DNA from: Paragyromitra xinjiangensis
Taxonomy: Eukaryota; Ascomycota; Pezizomycetes; Pezizales; Discinaceae
DNA: 64,000 nt
Assembly: GCA_038503065.1 (NCBI GenBank)
Contig: JBCAMK010000002.1
Span: 248,001 to 312,000, forward strand
Reading direction: 5' to 3'
Both the position numbers and the translations under genes were made by a program. Shown in pieces: positions 49,708 through 61,474 of this stretch. Every line of letters begins with the position of its first letter. Position 1 is the stretch's first letter. The notes under the pieces are model-generated. The model was not told where the DNA came from. It did not search any database and was given only the letters and a program-made list of their open reading frames with translations.

Positions 49708-50924
49708 ATGCTCAACACTCCGCAATATCACCACGATCCTGTGAAGTTCAAAAGCAAGTATTACGACGCCATGGCTTCTTCTCATCATCATCCATCCTAC
49801 GCTGATTTCTGTAAGTAATGCATACCCTCCACGAGCCTCTTTTAGTGGTATCTGGTACTATCTAGCGGCGAGTCTCGTGCTGACTTCCCGCCTCCACAGA
49901 TGGCTTCTCGGCAACGTTCAGCGTCCCATCCCCTCCTCCAGTTGGACAACCACTACTCGATACCCACGAAAAGTCAGAATTTGACAGTTGGATCGATAAT
50001 AACTTCAACACCACAGCCTCTTCCGTCGATCCTTCACATTTATTCGCATCAGACCTCCAAAATGAGTCCCAGTATTGGCCTGACATGTCTCCGAGTTACC
50101 AGGCCTCGGATCTGTCTCCCCATCACGGGTACCTGAGTAACAATATAGACGGATACCTTGCTAGCAATTCTGTGTCTTCTGCATCATCGATGCCACCTCC
50201 CCAGATCGATATCAACCCTTTTAGCAGCAACCATGATCTTCTCCAGCGACAACACGAACACTCGCCTTCGCAACTCAACACCCATAGCCTCTTGAATTTC
50301 GGCACCGATACCAACTTTGCGCCTACAGGCTATCATCCGCCCCCACCTGCCGTGCAACTTGACAAGGATGTAGAAATCCGCTCAAAAATCTATACTGCGT
50401 TTCCCAAAAACGATTCTGCCGTCACTACTGCCGTTAACTCCCCAACCGAAATTAAATACGAAAGGGTAGGAGAAGACACAGAAGAGGATGACGATAGCAC
50501 ACCATATTATCGGGACGATGACAACACCCCATCCCCCTCGATTATGAGTGCGGGCGGGTCAACGAAAAGGCGGGTCGACGGCATGGACGATTTTATGTCA
50601 TCAAAGTCTCGTAAGGTGCGACCTCGGAAATCAGACGCGAGCTCTAGAGCGGCAAAAAAGAAGGCGGCTGGGGCTAAGAGGGATAATCTGTCGGAAGCAC
50701 AGAAGAGGGAGAATCACATCCACAGTGAGCAAAAGCGAAGGAACTTAATTCGCCAAGGTTTCGAGGAGCTATGTTCCATGGTCCCCGAATTGAACTCTGG
50801 AGGGTATAGCAAAAGTGCCGTGTTAATACACGCTGCAAACTATCTGGACGATCTCAAGAAAGGCAACGCACGGTTGAGGGTTTACCTCCAGCAATTACAA
50901 CAAATGGACGGGCGAGGATACTGA
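49708..50924 (+). CDS. basic helix-loop-helix transcription factor
   Basis: Exons 49708-49810 and 49900-50924 give 375 residues. The C-terminal ~60 residues before the last 18 form a complete bHLH: basic part with KRENHIHSEQKRRNLIRQGF (the H/E/R DNA contacts of E-box binders are present), helix 1 EELCSMVPEL, loop NSGGYSKSAVL, and helix 2 IHAANYLDDLKKGNARL continuing into a short coiled coil. The preceding region is a basic Ser/Lys/Arg tract with likely nuclear-localisation signals (SKSRKVRPRK, AAKKKAAGAKR). The N-terminal ~200 residues are acidic, Ser/Asn/Pro-rich and probably disordered activation sequence. It resembles fungal Ino4- or Mlx-like factors, which bind E-boxes with a partner; the exact orthologue is uncertain. 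A long leader precedes the start, as usual for regulators. Confidence 0.9.
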
Positions 50925-53808
50925 GAGAAACCTTAGCCGGGATGTTACTTTATTTTTCTTACTGTGCTTATCTCTTGCTTTTCTTTGACCGGGGAGCATA
51001 TCTTGGGGACTGGGTTGGATCTAGGAAAGGGGTGGAGGTAGAGGTGGCAAAAATTTCTTTATGGGAGGCCGGAGTTAATGGGTTACGAATGGTCTTTTCA
51101 TTTCATAGGGCCGGAATATCGCGACGGGTGATTACTTGTATCAGCATGGGGAGAGTGGAGTATTTTACGTACCTTTTTTTTTTTCGGGAGTGGAGTTTTT
51201 TTTTCTCTTTTTTCAATTTTACCACTGTATTCTTTATCCTCTTTTTCGCTTTTTCCATCTCATCTCAAGCATTTCCTATTACCTCATCTCATGCTCACGA
51301 TCCCCAAAAGACGTTGCTTCTTTCACCGTTTCTTTCTTCATATACTCTGTGTTATCACACTATCATATCTGACCTGCTTTTGTGTTACGATAAATATGTA
51401 CGTCCGTTGAAGTTACCAAGGTTAATGAATATTCTCACATGACAATTCCTGTAAGTAAGAGATCTTGGGGAAAAATTGATACCGATACCAAGCTTTTCTG
51501 TGTGTCTTACCTGTTATGATCTGCTTGCGAGATATGAAACGGTGCGGGGAGGCCCGAGAGGGGGTCGGGATGAGGTGCCCGTGTCTCATCTATAGTTGAG
51601 CTTTGACAAAATATCCGCCACCCCCCTGGCCCTTGCCAGATGACCACAGGTGCATAGTAGATCCGACATATTAAAAACCGAAGAGGAATGGGAAAAGTGA
51701 AGTTTGAAATATGCATAATCTTTTGGTACAACAGGTTTGCCAAGTCCATACTGAAAGGTTCATCTGATCTCGGAAGCCAGTGAGCGAATGCATCGATTGT
51801 AATAGATCTGCCAATTAAGTTAAAGCCACAGTGGATCATTGATCAACATTACTACAGCCGACCCTTAACAAATGGGTGTTATCCTACTACCCCATCAGCG
51901 CAGCCAGATGTTCAGTGCTCTATTCTTCATAGATAGAAAATACCATTCGATGTTTTTGGTAGCTCTGCTGTTACTATTAAAACATGAATAACCTCCGCTG
52001 ACAGCCTCAGAGCTGAGCTCGTCATATTTCACACCCACCCGAGTTCCCAACCCCCGCATAAAACCCTCAACCGCACACCCCTCTTTGTGAATAAAGGCTC
52101 ACGCGGCTGAATCAGCCCCCTGGGGTGTTAGGTAAGAGATCTTCAGCGGTTCTGGTCAGCTCGGAGGGGAGATGGATTGGTACTAGCGGTTTAGGAGGCT
52201 ACGGTTTGTTGGTACTCTTTTCTTTGACTTGGGAGATGGGTGTTAGGATATACTTACCGTGAAGAGAACTATCACTTTTTGACGAGGAGGATTGTGAGGT
52301 AATGGTAACATATAGCCGTAATATACCTCAGTGTTTGTTTTCTCTGCAAAGAAATTAGATAGGATGTGCTTGTACTTACTACAAAGAAACGTGTCTTTTC
52401 TTCGAAAATGGAGCTTCCCTGCCGATCGGGTGCTTGCTGTTGAGGAATAGAACTTCCATAAAGGAATAAGAGGAGGGAGTAGAACCCACCATCGAAAACT
52501 TCAAATTTATTACTATATTTACATAAATTCCTCCATCGGTCACGCTTATGACCCCGGGAAGCTTTAATCCTTTACAAAACACCCCGAATCCCCCGGGTAG
52601 TGGTTTTCGTGGGTGCCAAAACAGCAACCATAAGGTCCGAGCCTATGAGTTGTAGTTATGAAACAGTCAGCCCTAGGGCCCAGGCTCCTGGGGAATGCCA
52701 ATGTGCAGTGATAGAGAAGTTTCGGAGTGGCATTTCACCAGGGAGTTTGATCCGCGCAGAACTCGGACTAAAAAGGTGGGGTGACTGCACCGAGCTGATA
52801 GAGTAGTCTGGTGGGCGGGTTCGAGTAAGGCGAAATTGTCTTTGGGAATAGCAGACTTGGCTGTAGCACCATGTTTTAGTAGGGGGAGGGTTGTGATTGG
52901 ATTATATTTAGTGATATTTATTGTTTTGTGGCACATGAGGGGTTAGGATCAAGTGATGTATGGATATCGATATCAAGCTGCGGAAGGGCAGCCTTACTTT
53001 GGATTAGGCCTGAGAATGATATATTTATACAGAACTCTAGGCGAATTTCTAACAAGACTGGAAAGAAACTTGGTAATACCTGATTGAAACACGGAAATGC
53101 TCGGCACTGACATCAGAACAGTTTCTCAGCCTTGTTGGAGCCTTATAAACTATTTTAAGCGCAAGAACCTCGTTTGCATCTTAGGGCTACCGTAATTAAT
53201 TACCAACACATTTATGTTAGGATTAGGTCGCTAGTTCGACTTCAGATTGACCCAGATTTACAGGCTCTGCAAAACTACTAAATCTCTTGGAAGCTCAAAG
53301 TTTATGCAGGTTCTGTAAGCTGAGTAAATGAGTAACAGTCCAGCATAAATGTAACCCCTCTTGAAAGGGTCGAAATAATGCTAGATCGCGAGCCTCCTCG
53401 AGACTAATTTCCCTAGGCATAACGAAGAACTGGTTCAGCTTAGAACTAGCTCACGTAAAAGATAACTGTCCTAAATCTTGCCTCACTCGCTGGCGGGTAG
53501 TGGGTAATATTCCGATTCCATATATTCACAATCCATCAAACTATGTCATCGCAAAACCAGCAAATGCGGAAGTTTTATTAACCTTTCGTAGCTACCTTCG
53601 AGTGACTTATGGTGAACATGCAAAAGCCGGGTAACATCGGCCGTTACAGCCGCGTCTCCCATTCCTTGCTCAACACCACGTTTCCTTTGGAGGTCGCCTT
53701 TGGACAGTAGACACAACGGGCAACCAACGAGCAACACGAATTCAGCAACAAAAACTCACGCCCACGATTTCCATTTTCTCCGCAATGCGTTTAACAATTG
53801 CTTCCGAC
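50925..53808. other. gene-free stretch of 2.9 kb
   Basis: The first 500 bases are T-rich, probably the 3' UTR of the bHLH gene. After that there are only short frames. Immediately upstream of SWP1 the minus strand has short frames (53546-53927) that I rejected. No repeats or mobile-element traits seen. Confidence 0.5.
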
Positions 53809-54899
53809 ATGTCTTTCTGGACTTTTCTAGTCCTATCGTGCTCCACGCTTGCAGCCGCAGCTGGAACTTGGACCTTTGAGGACGGGAGAGCTTCTGTTTC
53901 CGGGAAAGGAGGTTCTGGCGGTTCCAAGAGGTAAGCTTTCCTCTTAATCTCTTCACATCTATCATATTATTCCTTTTCTACCGTGTGATTTTGGGCATTG
54001 TTTTTTTACAACTCCAACTACAATTGTGTCCTCATTTCCTACAATCACAATAAGCTGACGACGACTTCCATAGCTTCTCCGCGAGCGAACCACTCTCCTC
54101 CCCCCTCGCCCTCTCTTCGCGAGAAACCCTCAAGCTCACCTTAACACTCAAAGAAGGCACCAAACCCGCACGCCCACATCAAGCATTCCTCCTTGTCTCC
54201 GATGATGCTGGTCTTGAGACCTTCTTTCCCTTGTCGGTCAAGGGGGAGTCTGGCAAAGCCAAGGTCGAAATCTCGCACAAAGATCTCCCAGCACATCTTC
54301 TCTCAGCCGATAAGCTATCTCTTTCAATTGCACTCGGTTCTTTCGGCTCTACAGCTGGTTCTATCGTCGAGGTCGGAACTGTACAACCTACACTGGATAC
54401 TGCCGCGAAGGCGCTGTTGGAGAAACAGAAGGCGAAGGATCTAGGCGAGGGTGCAATTGTTTATAAGCCGAAGGATGAGATTAGACATACCTTCAAGGTG
54501 GACCCTAAGAACCCACCAGTTATCATTACCCTTGTCTTCACTGCTGCCGTCTTGGCTTCGTTGTTGGGACTTTTTGTCGTCGTATGTAACCCGAACCTTC
54601 CTTTAGTCTTTCGCCCCGAGATCCTGAACAGAAACTAACACTTTCTTGCATTATAGTGGTTCCCCATTCTTGGTGCCAACTTCAACCACCTCCCGAAAGC
54701 TCTCGGCTCCGCACCTATTTCTCACCCTCTGTTCTTTGGCTCATTGGTGGTACTCGAGGGGATCTTCCTCATGTACTATACCAAGTGGAACCTTTTCCAG
54801 ACCCTAGGAGCCGCAGGTGTTGTTGGACCAGTTGCGTTGTTCTCCGGTAGCAGGGCATTGAGGGAGGTTAGGGCAAGAAGGGAGAGGGGTGAACGTTAA
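53809..54899 (+). CDS. SWP1: oligosaccharyltransferase subunit SWP1 (ribophorin II)
   Basis: Subunit of the ER oligosaccharyltransferase that N-glycosylates nascent proteins. Exons 53809-53930, 54074-54581 and 54657-54899 give 290 residues. Residues 1-18 are a signal peptide (MSFWTFLVLSCSTLAAAA). The luminal part is beta-rich (TWTFEDGRASVSG, LKLTLTLKEGTKPARPHQAF, LVSDDAGLETFFPLSVKG). It leads to PKDEIRHTFKVDPKNPPVII and three membrane segments: LVFTAAVLASLLGLFVV, FGSLVVLEGIFLMYYTKW and LGAAGVVGPVALFSGSRAL, ending in a basic tail RARRERGER. Length matches fungal Swp1 (~280-300). The second junction is phase 0 before WFPILGANFNHL. Downstream genes are unrelated. Confidence 0.94.
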
Positions 54900-56449
54900 G
54901 ATAACGTTACAAGGGACAGGTGTATGGTGCATGAAGTTATCTTATTGGGACTAAGAAGGAAGGGGAGAGGAATGATATCAAAATTTCTATGGGTGTTTTT
55001 TTTCTTTTCCTTTTTGTAGACTATCTTCTAGGGGATCTTGTATTCTACCTGATTAAAAGAATAGGGAAGGTGGGATTGACGAAACGCTGGAGAGCTTCTG
55101 TTTGGTGTTTCAAGCTGCGGAGAATGATAGTGACGGTGCTGTGGTAGGTAGAGGTTGGGGAGTTGGGATGGGTCAGTTTATGGATGTGTCTTTCACTGCC
55201 TATGAGGTAGTGGATTAATGTCACTGGCGTTATGAATATACCCACAGGCCTATCACCCATGTTTGATCAAACCTTACCGTGATTGTCAGCCCAAGTACAG
55301 TGCCTACCCCGGAACAGAAAGGCGAGAAGACTTGGAAGGTAATAGCCTAATCACTGCCTTTCTCCAACATCCCCAGCGGAAAGGAACTTGATGTGCGTAG
55401 TACTCAAACAGTAATACAGACCACACCATCCTCTCTTTGGCCAGGCAAATGCTGGACTTACACCCACCCCACGTCCACGTCCAACACCTTAGGCACCCCT
55501 TCGAAACCGCCACCAACCCCTCACATCAGCAGAAGCAACGTGTCCCGACCTCTCAGTAAGACCATCACTGCACCGAAATCCGTTAGGCCGCTTCTCCGGG
55601 GTAAGTTCCTAAGGCGGAGTCAACGGGTGCCTAGTTACCTTTCTTTGGCCGCGAACGAAATTCGTGGGGCAGCGCTGGCCATGCTGATCGCCTGCAAGAG
55701 GGTTGAGATACTTGCTAGAGTAGGGCAAAAAGAAAAGAACTGAAATTTTTTTCGTTGATATCTCTAGACGGGGTATTATCAAGTGTTAAGGATTAGTAAA
55801 TGGTTATATTTAGTAGGAAGGGTCACGATAGGAGCGCAGATGGTCAACTTTGTCTTACGAGTGATATCATGTGATCACATTATGATGAAAGGTAATTTTG
55901 CAGCATGCATAGAGCTACGTAGTGATATATACGACCTTAGGGCATCACTCACTTGAATCGAGCCATGCCCTTCATGCCTCTGCATAATTGACTGAGACCA
56001 TCTTATCACGAGCATATTTTTTTATATTATTCAGTATCCAAGATCCCCCTCTCTCACTGGGGTCGGCGACAAAAAAAAGAGTATATAACTACAGCCAAAG
56101 AAAACAAAAAACGAGTAGGGGTACGTATACAAAACGGAATCACACCCCAATCTCATCCATCTGAATTTTCACCTTGTTTTGAAACTAGCAAAAGCTACCA
56201 TAGATAGAGAGAAGAGAGATATGTGGGTTGATTCCTAAAAAAAAAAGAGAAAGGAGACTCATAAAGCAGTAGAAACTAGTTTTTTTTGCCGCCCCAATAG
56301 CGGGCAGATTACTCAGAAGTGCGAAGAATTACGTTTAAGTTGGCCTATTTACTGGTACCTAATGGGGGTGGGTTGCTAAGCCCCAGTCCAAAGGTCAACA
56401 CAACTCTTATCTATTTGTGTTCCCTCCCCACCACCATCCTTGAGGGGTA
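54900..56449. other. intergenic region between SWP1 and PRP39
   Basis: It contains the SWP1 3' flank, then a possible very small + strand gene at 55168-55414 (see findings) and a 116-codon orphan frame at 55393-55743. From 55.75 to 56.3 kb it is A/T-rich with A-runs. No known family. Confidence 0.4.
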
Positions 56450-59226
56450 TCACATTCCACCCATCTCAGCGTCCCATGTCCTGGAGTTTGAACTCACCTG
56501 ACCGTTAGCCGGAACCGGCTGCTCCCCCTGCTGCTGGAAATATTTGGTATACGGATTCTCTCCGCGGACGATCGCAGCCTCATCGATCTCAACGCCCGGA
56601 TGTCCGTTCTCCATCATTAGTCGTCGGTCAGTGGTGCTCTCCTTTCCGTCTTCAGCAAGTTTTGCTTTGTTCACAGATTGTACAGAGAAGGGTCTGTGTG
56701 AAGCTGAATATTAGCGAAGCTATAAGAGGGAGAGGGACGGGAATGGAGGTGGTGGGCAACCATACTAATGGAGTATTACGAGGGTAAAGTATTAGATGGG
56801 GAGGGGTTAGGTAGAAATGAAAACGAGAAGAGAAGGGGGAGGTTAGGAGTTGCTAGGGTCAGATAGGTTAAGTTTGAGGACGGGGGAGGAAAGGGAGAAG
56901 ACAGCCCGTCGAACCGAGGCCTTCTGCTGATCTGGGTTGTGATGTTGAAGAATTCGTCGCTGATGGGACAAAACCTGCCATGTTGCAACCGGTGCAAAGT
57001 GAGGTAGGAGGGAGATAAGGAAATACAATTATAAGGGGATCAAGGGGTTGGGGATGGAGGTAGAGAAAGTGGTACTTGCCCATTAACCTCACGATCCAGC
57101 ATCAAATACTCTTTTGCTGCATCCTTTCCACCTCGTTCTAGCAGGTAAACCATATAGAAATGCGTCAAATCACGAATCGTCATCGGCGGCAAGTGGCTCT
57201 TCTTGCGGATATCATCAACAACCTGGCGAATACGCTCATAATTCTGAGTCTCCGTCTCTGCGCTAGTCGGCTGCTCCATCTCAAATTGTAGGTAATTAAT
57301 CCAGAAATACCTGCTATCAAGATACCAGTGCTGGTTTTTCTGGTATACTTGGCGGGCTTCCTCAACGTTGCCCTTGACTTTCCAAAGGAGACGAGCCCAT
57401 TCGGCGGTCAATGCACCCTTGGCATAGATATCGCATTTATCGCTCTCGATCTGGGCCCTATAGACAGCAATTGCAGCATCAAGGCCACCCTGGCGGCGCT
57501 CAAGGTTAGCCCACGAGATAATGGTCTCGATATGGCCAGGGAGCTGCTCGAGGACAGCTTCATGGATTGCCCTCGACATGTCGACTCTTCCTTGGGACTC
57601 CTCGAAATGAGCATACTGAAGACGAATACCAGTCCGTCTAATGAAAGTCAGTAGGGGCCCAACGGTCACTAATTAACGGGTGATAGACTTACGTGATAGG
57701 AACAAACGTCATGCTAGCTCTCTGGTAAATATTTCGGACCTCTTCTTCCTTTCCTTCCTGAGCACTCATCCACCTCGCATACCGATACCAGAATTCATCA
57801 TAAAACGCACAAGTAACTAGACAGCGCTCATACAAAAACTGGATCCTGTTAAAGTCACCCTCCACCTCCTCAAAATCGAGATACTTCCGCCAGTTGACAA
57901 GCTGGGGTTCGTCCAACTCATTGACATGGAAGTAAGGACGTTTGATTTCTGACTCGTATGTCCATCTCTTGGTAGTTTCTGTCTGGGTCCTCGAGAAGAT
58001 CTCCAAGTGGAAATTATCGATCCGGACCCGAATCTCCCTTTCGATCTCCATTTCACCTCTCTCGATCTTCATTTGCTGTTGGCCAGCCTGGACAGCTGTT
58101 GGAGGCTCTGCAATCACATCTTGACGGAATTGGGCCAACGTGTCTGCAGGGAGGAGCTCCTCGAGGGGACGGCTTTGAGCGAGTTGCCTAAAACGCTCAA
58201 AATAGCGAGCATATTGATGCATGGGGATATGGATAACACGGTCGAGTATGGCGACAATTTTGTCCTCACATTCTAGGCGCTCCTCGAATTCGATGTATTT
58301 ATCCCAGAAAGGGTGAGCTAAGAAGTCGAGACCGACACTATTCGCGCCGCGTTCAAAGAGTCTGTGGTGTACTGTTAGTTATTGTCCAAAGAGCTATAGG
58401 GACGGGAGCGCGAGCGAATGAAAAAGGACAGGATGAGCAAATACGGCAGAATAATGGTAGTTCTTCAATCCATCTCTTTATCCTAAGCACCCGAGAGACG
58501 CAAAATGCAAAAATGAGGGAAGAAACGCGATTCTGGGAATGATATGTGTGAGATCTCAAGTCAAGAGAAGATGGCTGGTTTTGCAACAGCTCACCGGTAG
58601 ACCCTCAATATGTGCGGCTCAATTTGAGCCGAAGTTTCCAAGGTTAAGGCAATTGTGTGGGGGGTTGGGAGGGGGGGGGAGTATAGAAGGTAATGGAAAT
58701 AGCAAATCCTGAACCATGCTTTTGTGGAACATAATCATCCTGTAACTTACTCTCTGATGACATCCGGATCGTGACTAGTTTCAACTTTGAAACCGCAGTA
58801 GTTGGTCCAAAGATCGACAGAATTCGTAATGCTAGCGACACCTCTCTCATAGACCTAAAGTTTCGCATATTAGTAAACATGGTTATTCCACGTTTCCATG
58901 GCAATTATCCCCATGGAGGTACATACCATTTCCGCAGCCTCGGTGCCTGCAATACTAAACTCCAAATCGGCGTATTTTTTCCAGTATCCAAAAAGTAGAG
59001 GAAATCTGGCTAGAAACCGATCAAACACACTCCTAGTCGCAGCGATCGCCTGAGGCGAACTGTTCCTGTTCAGGCCTCCCTCGAGAGCTTCCGCGGCGCG
59101 CACCAGTTTTTCCCAAGCATCGAAATCATCAGGATCTTCCATCGCAGCGCGGTTGGCCTTCTCGTATTCAGCAAACTCGGGCTTCATCTCCTCGTTGCCA
59201 GTCGTGGATGCCATGTAGTCGGACAT
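56450..59226 (-). CDS. PRP39: U1 snRNP splicing factor PRP39
   Basis: HAT-repeat protein of U1 snRNP that helps commit 5' splice sites. Exons on the minus strand are 59226-58927, 58854-58751, 58361-57693, 57637-57080 and 56693-56450, giving 624 residues. Supporting segments are FDAWEKLVRAAEALEGG, FLARFPLLFGYWKKYADLEF, VDLWTNYCGFKVETSHDPDV, LFERGANSVGLDFLAHPFWD, VIHIPMHQYARYFERFRQLA and ERCLVTCAFYDEFWYRYARW. Many HAT repeats follow. The intron 57079-56694 starts with GCAAGT: the GC donor is the only one that joins DREVNG to PFSVQSVNKAKLAEDG in frame. Introns of 389 and 386 nt are far longer than others in the window. The 3' end is uncertain because CAG|GTGAGT occurs 16 codons before the stop at 56450, so a further small exon may exist. 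Confidence 0.9.
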
Positions 59227-61474
59227 CTTATCGATTTAGGTCTTTTATTTTTATTATTATTCTTTTTTCGTTGGGGGCAGGGTGCGCAGTGCGTCGACGT
59301 TGGCGAGAGGAATAATTCAGCGCGCCTTCAACGCAAGGTCTAGAGGGATAAAATACAGGTTGTCAAGTCGTGGAAAAAATGAGTCGTAGAAAAGAGCGAT
59401 GCGAAGACGAGTGACGATGATGACTGATGACGAGGGGCGATGTTGTTGTGTCTTTGATAATTGTCGAAGAGCGATGCGCAGCGATTGATGGACGAGTCAG
59501 GATTCAGGGTGGGTAGACGCGAAAAGAAGGGGGCTGACCTATCGAGTGGCCAAAGTGACGAAGAAGCGCGATCAAGGGCTCAGGGTTTCGCAGCACATTA
59601 TGGCGCACCTAATCTCTTGGCGTTCTACTTAATGGGCAGTTGGAGCTGGAGAAACATCGTCAGCTTCCCCTTCCTGCTGTAGGAGCTGCTGTTGCTGCGG
59701 TGTGTTCGTTATCATTCTCCAAGAGCATCTTGACCACTACTTCGATGCGGCTGTCAATCGCCCAGTGGAGGGAAATGTCGGCCCCCTTCTCTAGTAGCAG
59801 ACCGAGAACTTCTTCATGCCTGTTTCTTCCCGTGTGAGAGAGCGTTGGGTGTTCATATGAAGTTTGTGAAAACGAATGCTTCAAACGTGCTGAAAGAAAC
59901 AATTATGAAAGGGGGTTGTTCGTCTGTTATTGGAGCGGAGGTCCGAAATTCCTCTCCAGCTCATGAAACACGAGATTCTTTAACTAGGCGGCGGACAACC
60001 GCTTTGATGTTGTGGCAAGGTGCTCTTGAAGATAGATAGGGAGTTAGCCGTTAGTAGGCTCTATGAGGGTTCTTGTAAATTTTTCTTCTTCGAAATCACT
60101 CTTCTATCTACTTGACGAGCCGTCTGACAACTCTCTTTTATTTAGAAACTGGGATCACGGATCTGTGAGCTGGTGTTGGGGATCTAACAAGTGACATTGT
60201 AGCAGTGGTGGTAATGGTGGACCGTGGGATTTGGGCTACTAGTGCTTCATTACCTCGGGGCTTTAGAAGGGGTCTCTATCTTCGTGCCATCTTATCAAAA
60301 TACTACACGTTTCGCACAAGCAACTTTTGTTTTCTCCCAGTATTCACGAGCGCGGAAGTGACGATAGCGATGATATCAGACAAGAGACTTTCGTATACTT
60401 ACATGTACACAAGGCTGAAGAGCGGGGTACTTCGTGGAACGATCCCAGCTGCCACCTGCAGCGATTGTGCTTCCATATATTTGGTATTCTGCCATTCGAC
60501 GGGAATCCGACCCTGAGGCAAATATCGTGGAAGTAGAAGAGCAATGGGACTCGGGTCAATGACGATCATAAAAAATCACCCATCATTCCGATTCATTCGT
60601 CATGCTAGACCCTGACGATCGGTCAACGGGGATCAACCCACCCAAGGAGAAGGTGCCAAATACTGGCATTGCTTGATTGGGACGTGGATTTGCATGGGTG
60701 CGTGTTGCCATCAGCTGAAGGACCCAAGCCTTTCCATCAGATTAGATGAGATAAAATAAGATTGTTGCACAACAGATTCTAAGGTTGTAGTAGTAAATGA
60801 TCGAGGGAGCTTAAAATAGTTAACTGACACTACATGTATTTTTGGCTCCTACTTTTTGGCCCTCCGCTGAGGGCTTGTTAACTCGGAAGACCCTCTGAGT
60901 GGCTGGAAAACCTCTTTCTAGTCGACTATAAAAGATCATAATTTCACCAACCCTAGCCCACTAGTAAGCATTCCCAATTCACCACCACCAACAGTCCTTC
61001 TATCATCACTAACAAGGAAATCCGTGGCTGCGACATACCCCAACAATATCCCCTTTTCTTTGCTAAGGGTTTGAGGCGATGAGGTTGAGGCTTGGAATTA
61101 AAATATATCGGTCGGTGGCAATGAGATGGATTTGCACAGTTAGAAATCGATATAATAGTATGAAATATTGCGAGAAGCAGCCGTGACTGTCAGAATTGTC
61201 ATCAGGTATCTTGGGTTGGGTTTGAGCCGTGGATAGCGTCTGAAGTATTATTTGCCTGGTTTTTATAAAGCTCCAATCTCCCATTGTATTGGTAAAACAT
61301 TAGTCAAAAAAGAACGGTATGACAGAGGGTACAAATAGTTATGCTTTGGGTATATGTAGATATGACGGTTTGGGGCCTTGTTGCATACAAGGAACAGAAA
61401 TATGGAGATTGAATATTTTAGGAGGTAAGCTATTTACTAAGTGTACAGGGGAAGCATAGGCTTGACGGGCTGCA
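59227..61474. other. PRP39 promoter and gene-poor stretch
   Basis: The first ~250 bases hold the PRP39 promoter. An ankyrin-like fragment lies at 59660-59902 on the minus strand. Two TACATGTA octamers lie at 60400 and 60831. The rest has no recognisable gene. Confidence 0.45.
59660..59902 (-). pseudogene. ankyrin-repeat gene fragment
   Basis: The minus-strand frame reads GRNRHEEVLGLLLEKGADIS followed by LHWAIDSRIEVVVKMLLEN. This fits the end of one ankyrin repeat and most of the next (…GHEEVVKLLLEKGADI…LHxA…EVVKLLL). Only about 1.7 repeats are present, with no start in good context and a stop soon after (ATAAPTAGRGS). A TTTCAG acceptor-like sequence precedes it. I take it as a remnant of a larger ankyrin gene, but an unmodelled terminal exon is possible. 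Confidence 0.45.

Noticed and set aside
49236..49791. Overlapping minus-strand frames of 140 and 174 codons upstream of the bHLH start
   Set aside because: They overlap one another in different frames, contain simple repeats and lie in the likely leader of the bHLH gene. Probably composition-driven.
53546..53927. Minus-strand frames upstream of and antisense to SWP1 exon 1 (starting MSEAIVKRIAEKMEIVG, with a GTGAGT after it)
   Set aside because: The only acceptors downstream do not restore the frame of the protein-like second piece, and part of the sequence is simply the complement of SWP1 exon 1.
55393..55743. 116-codon + strand frame after SWP1
   Set aside because: It overlaps the possible three-exon small gene in a different frame, has low-complexity Thr/Pro/Ser sequence in its first half and no recognised domain. 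I could not support it as a gene.
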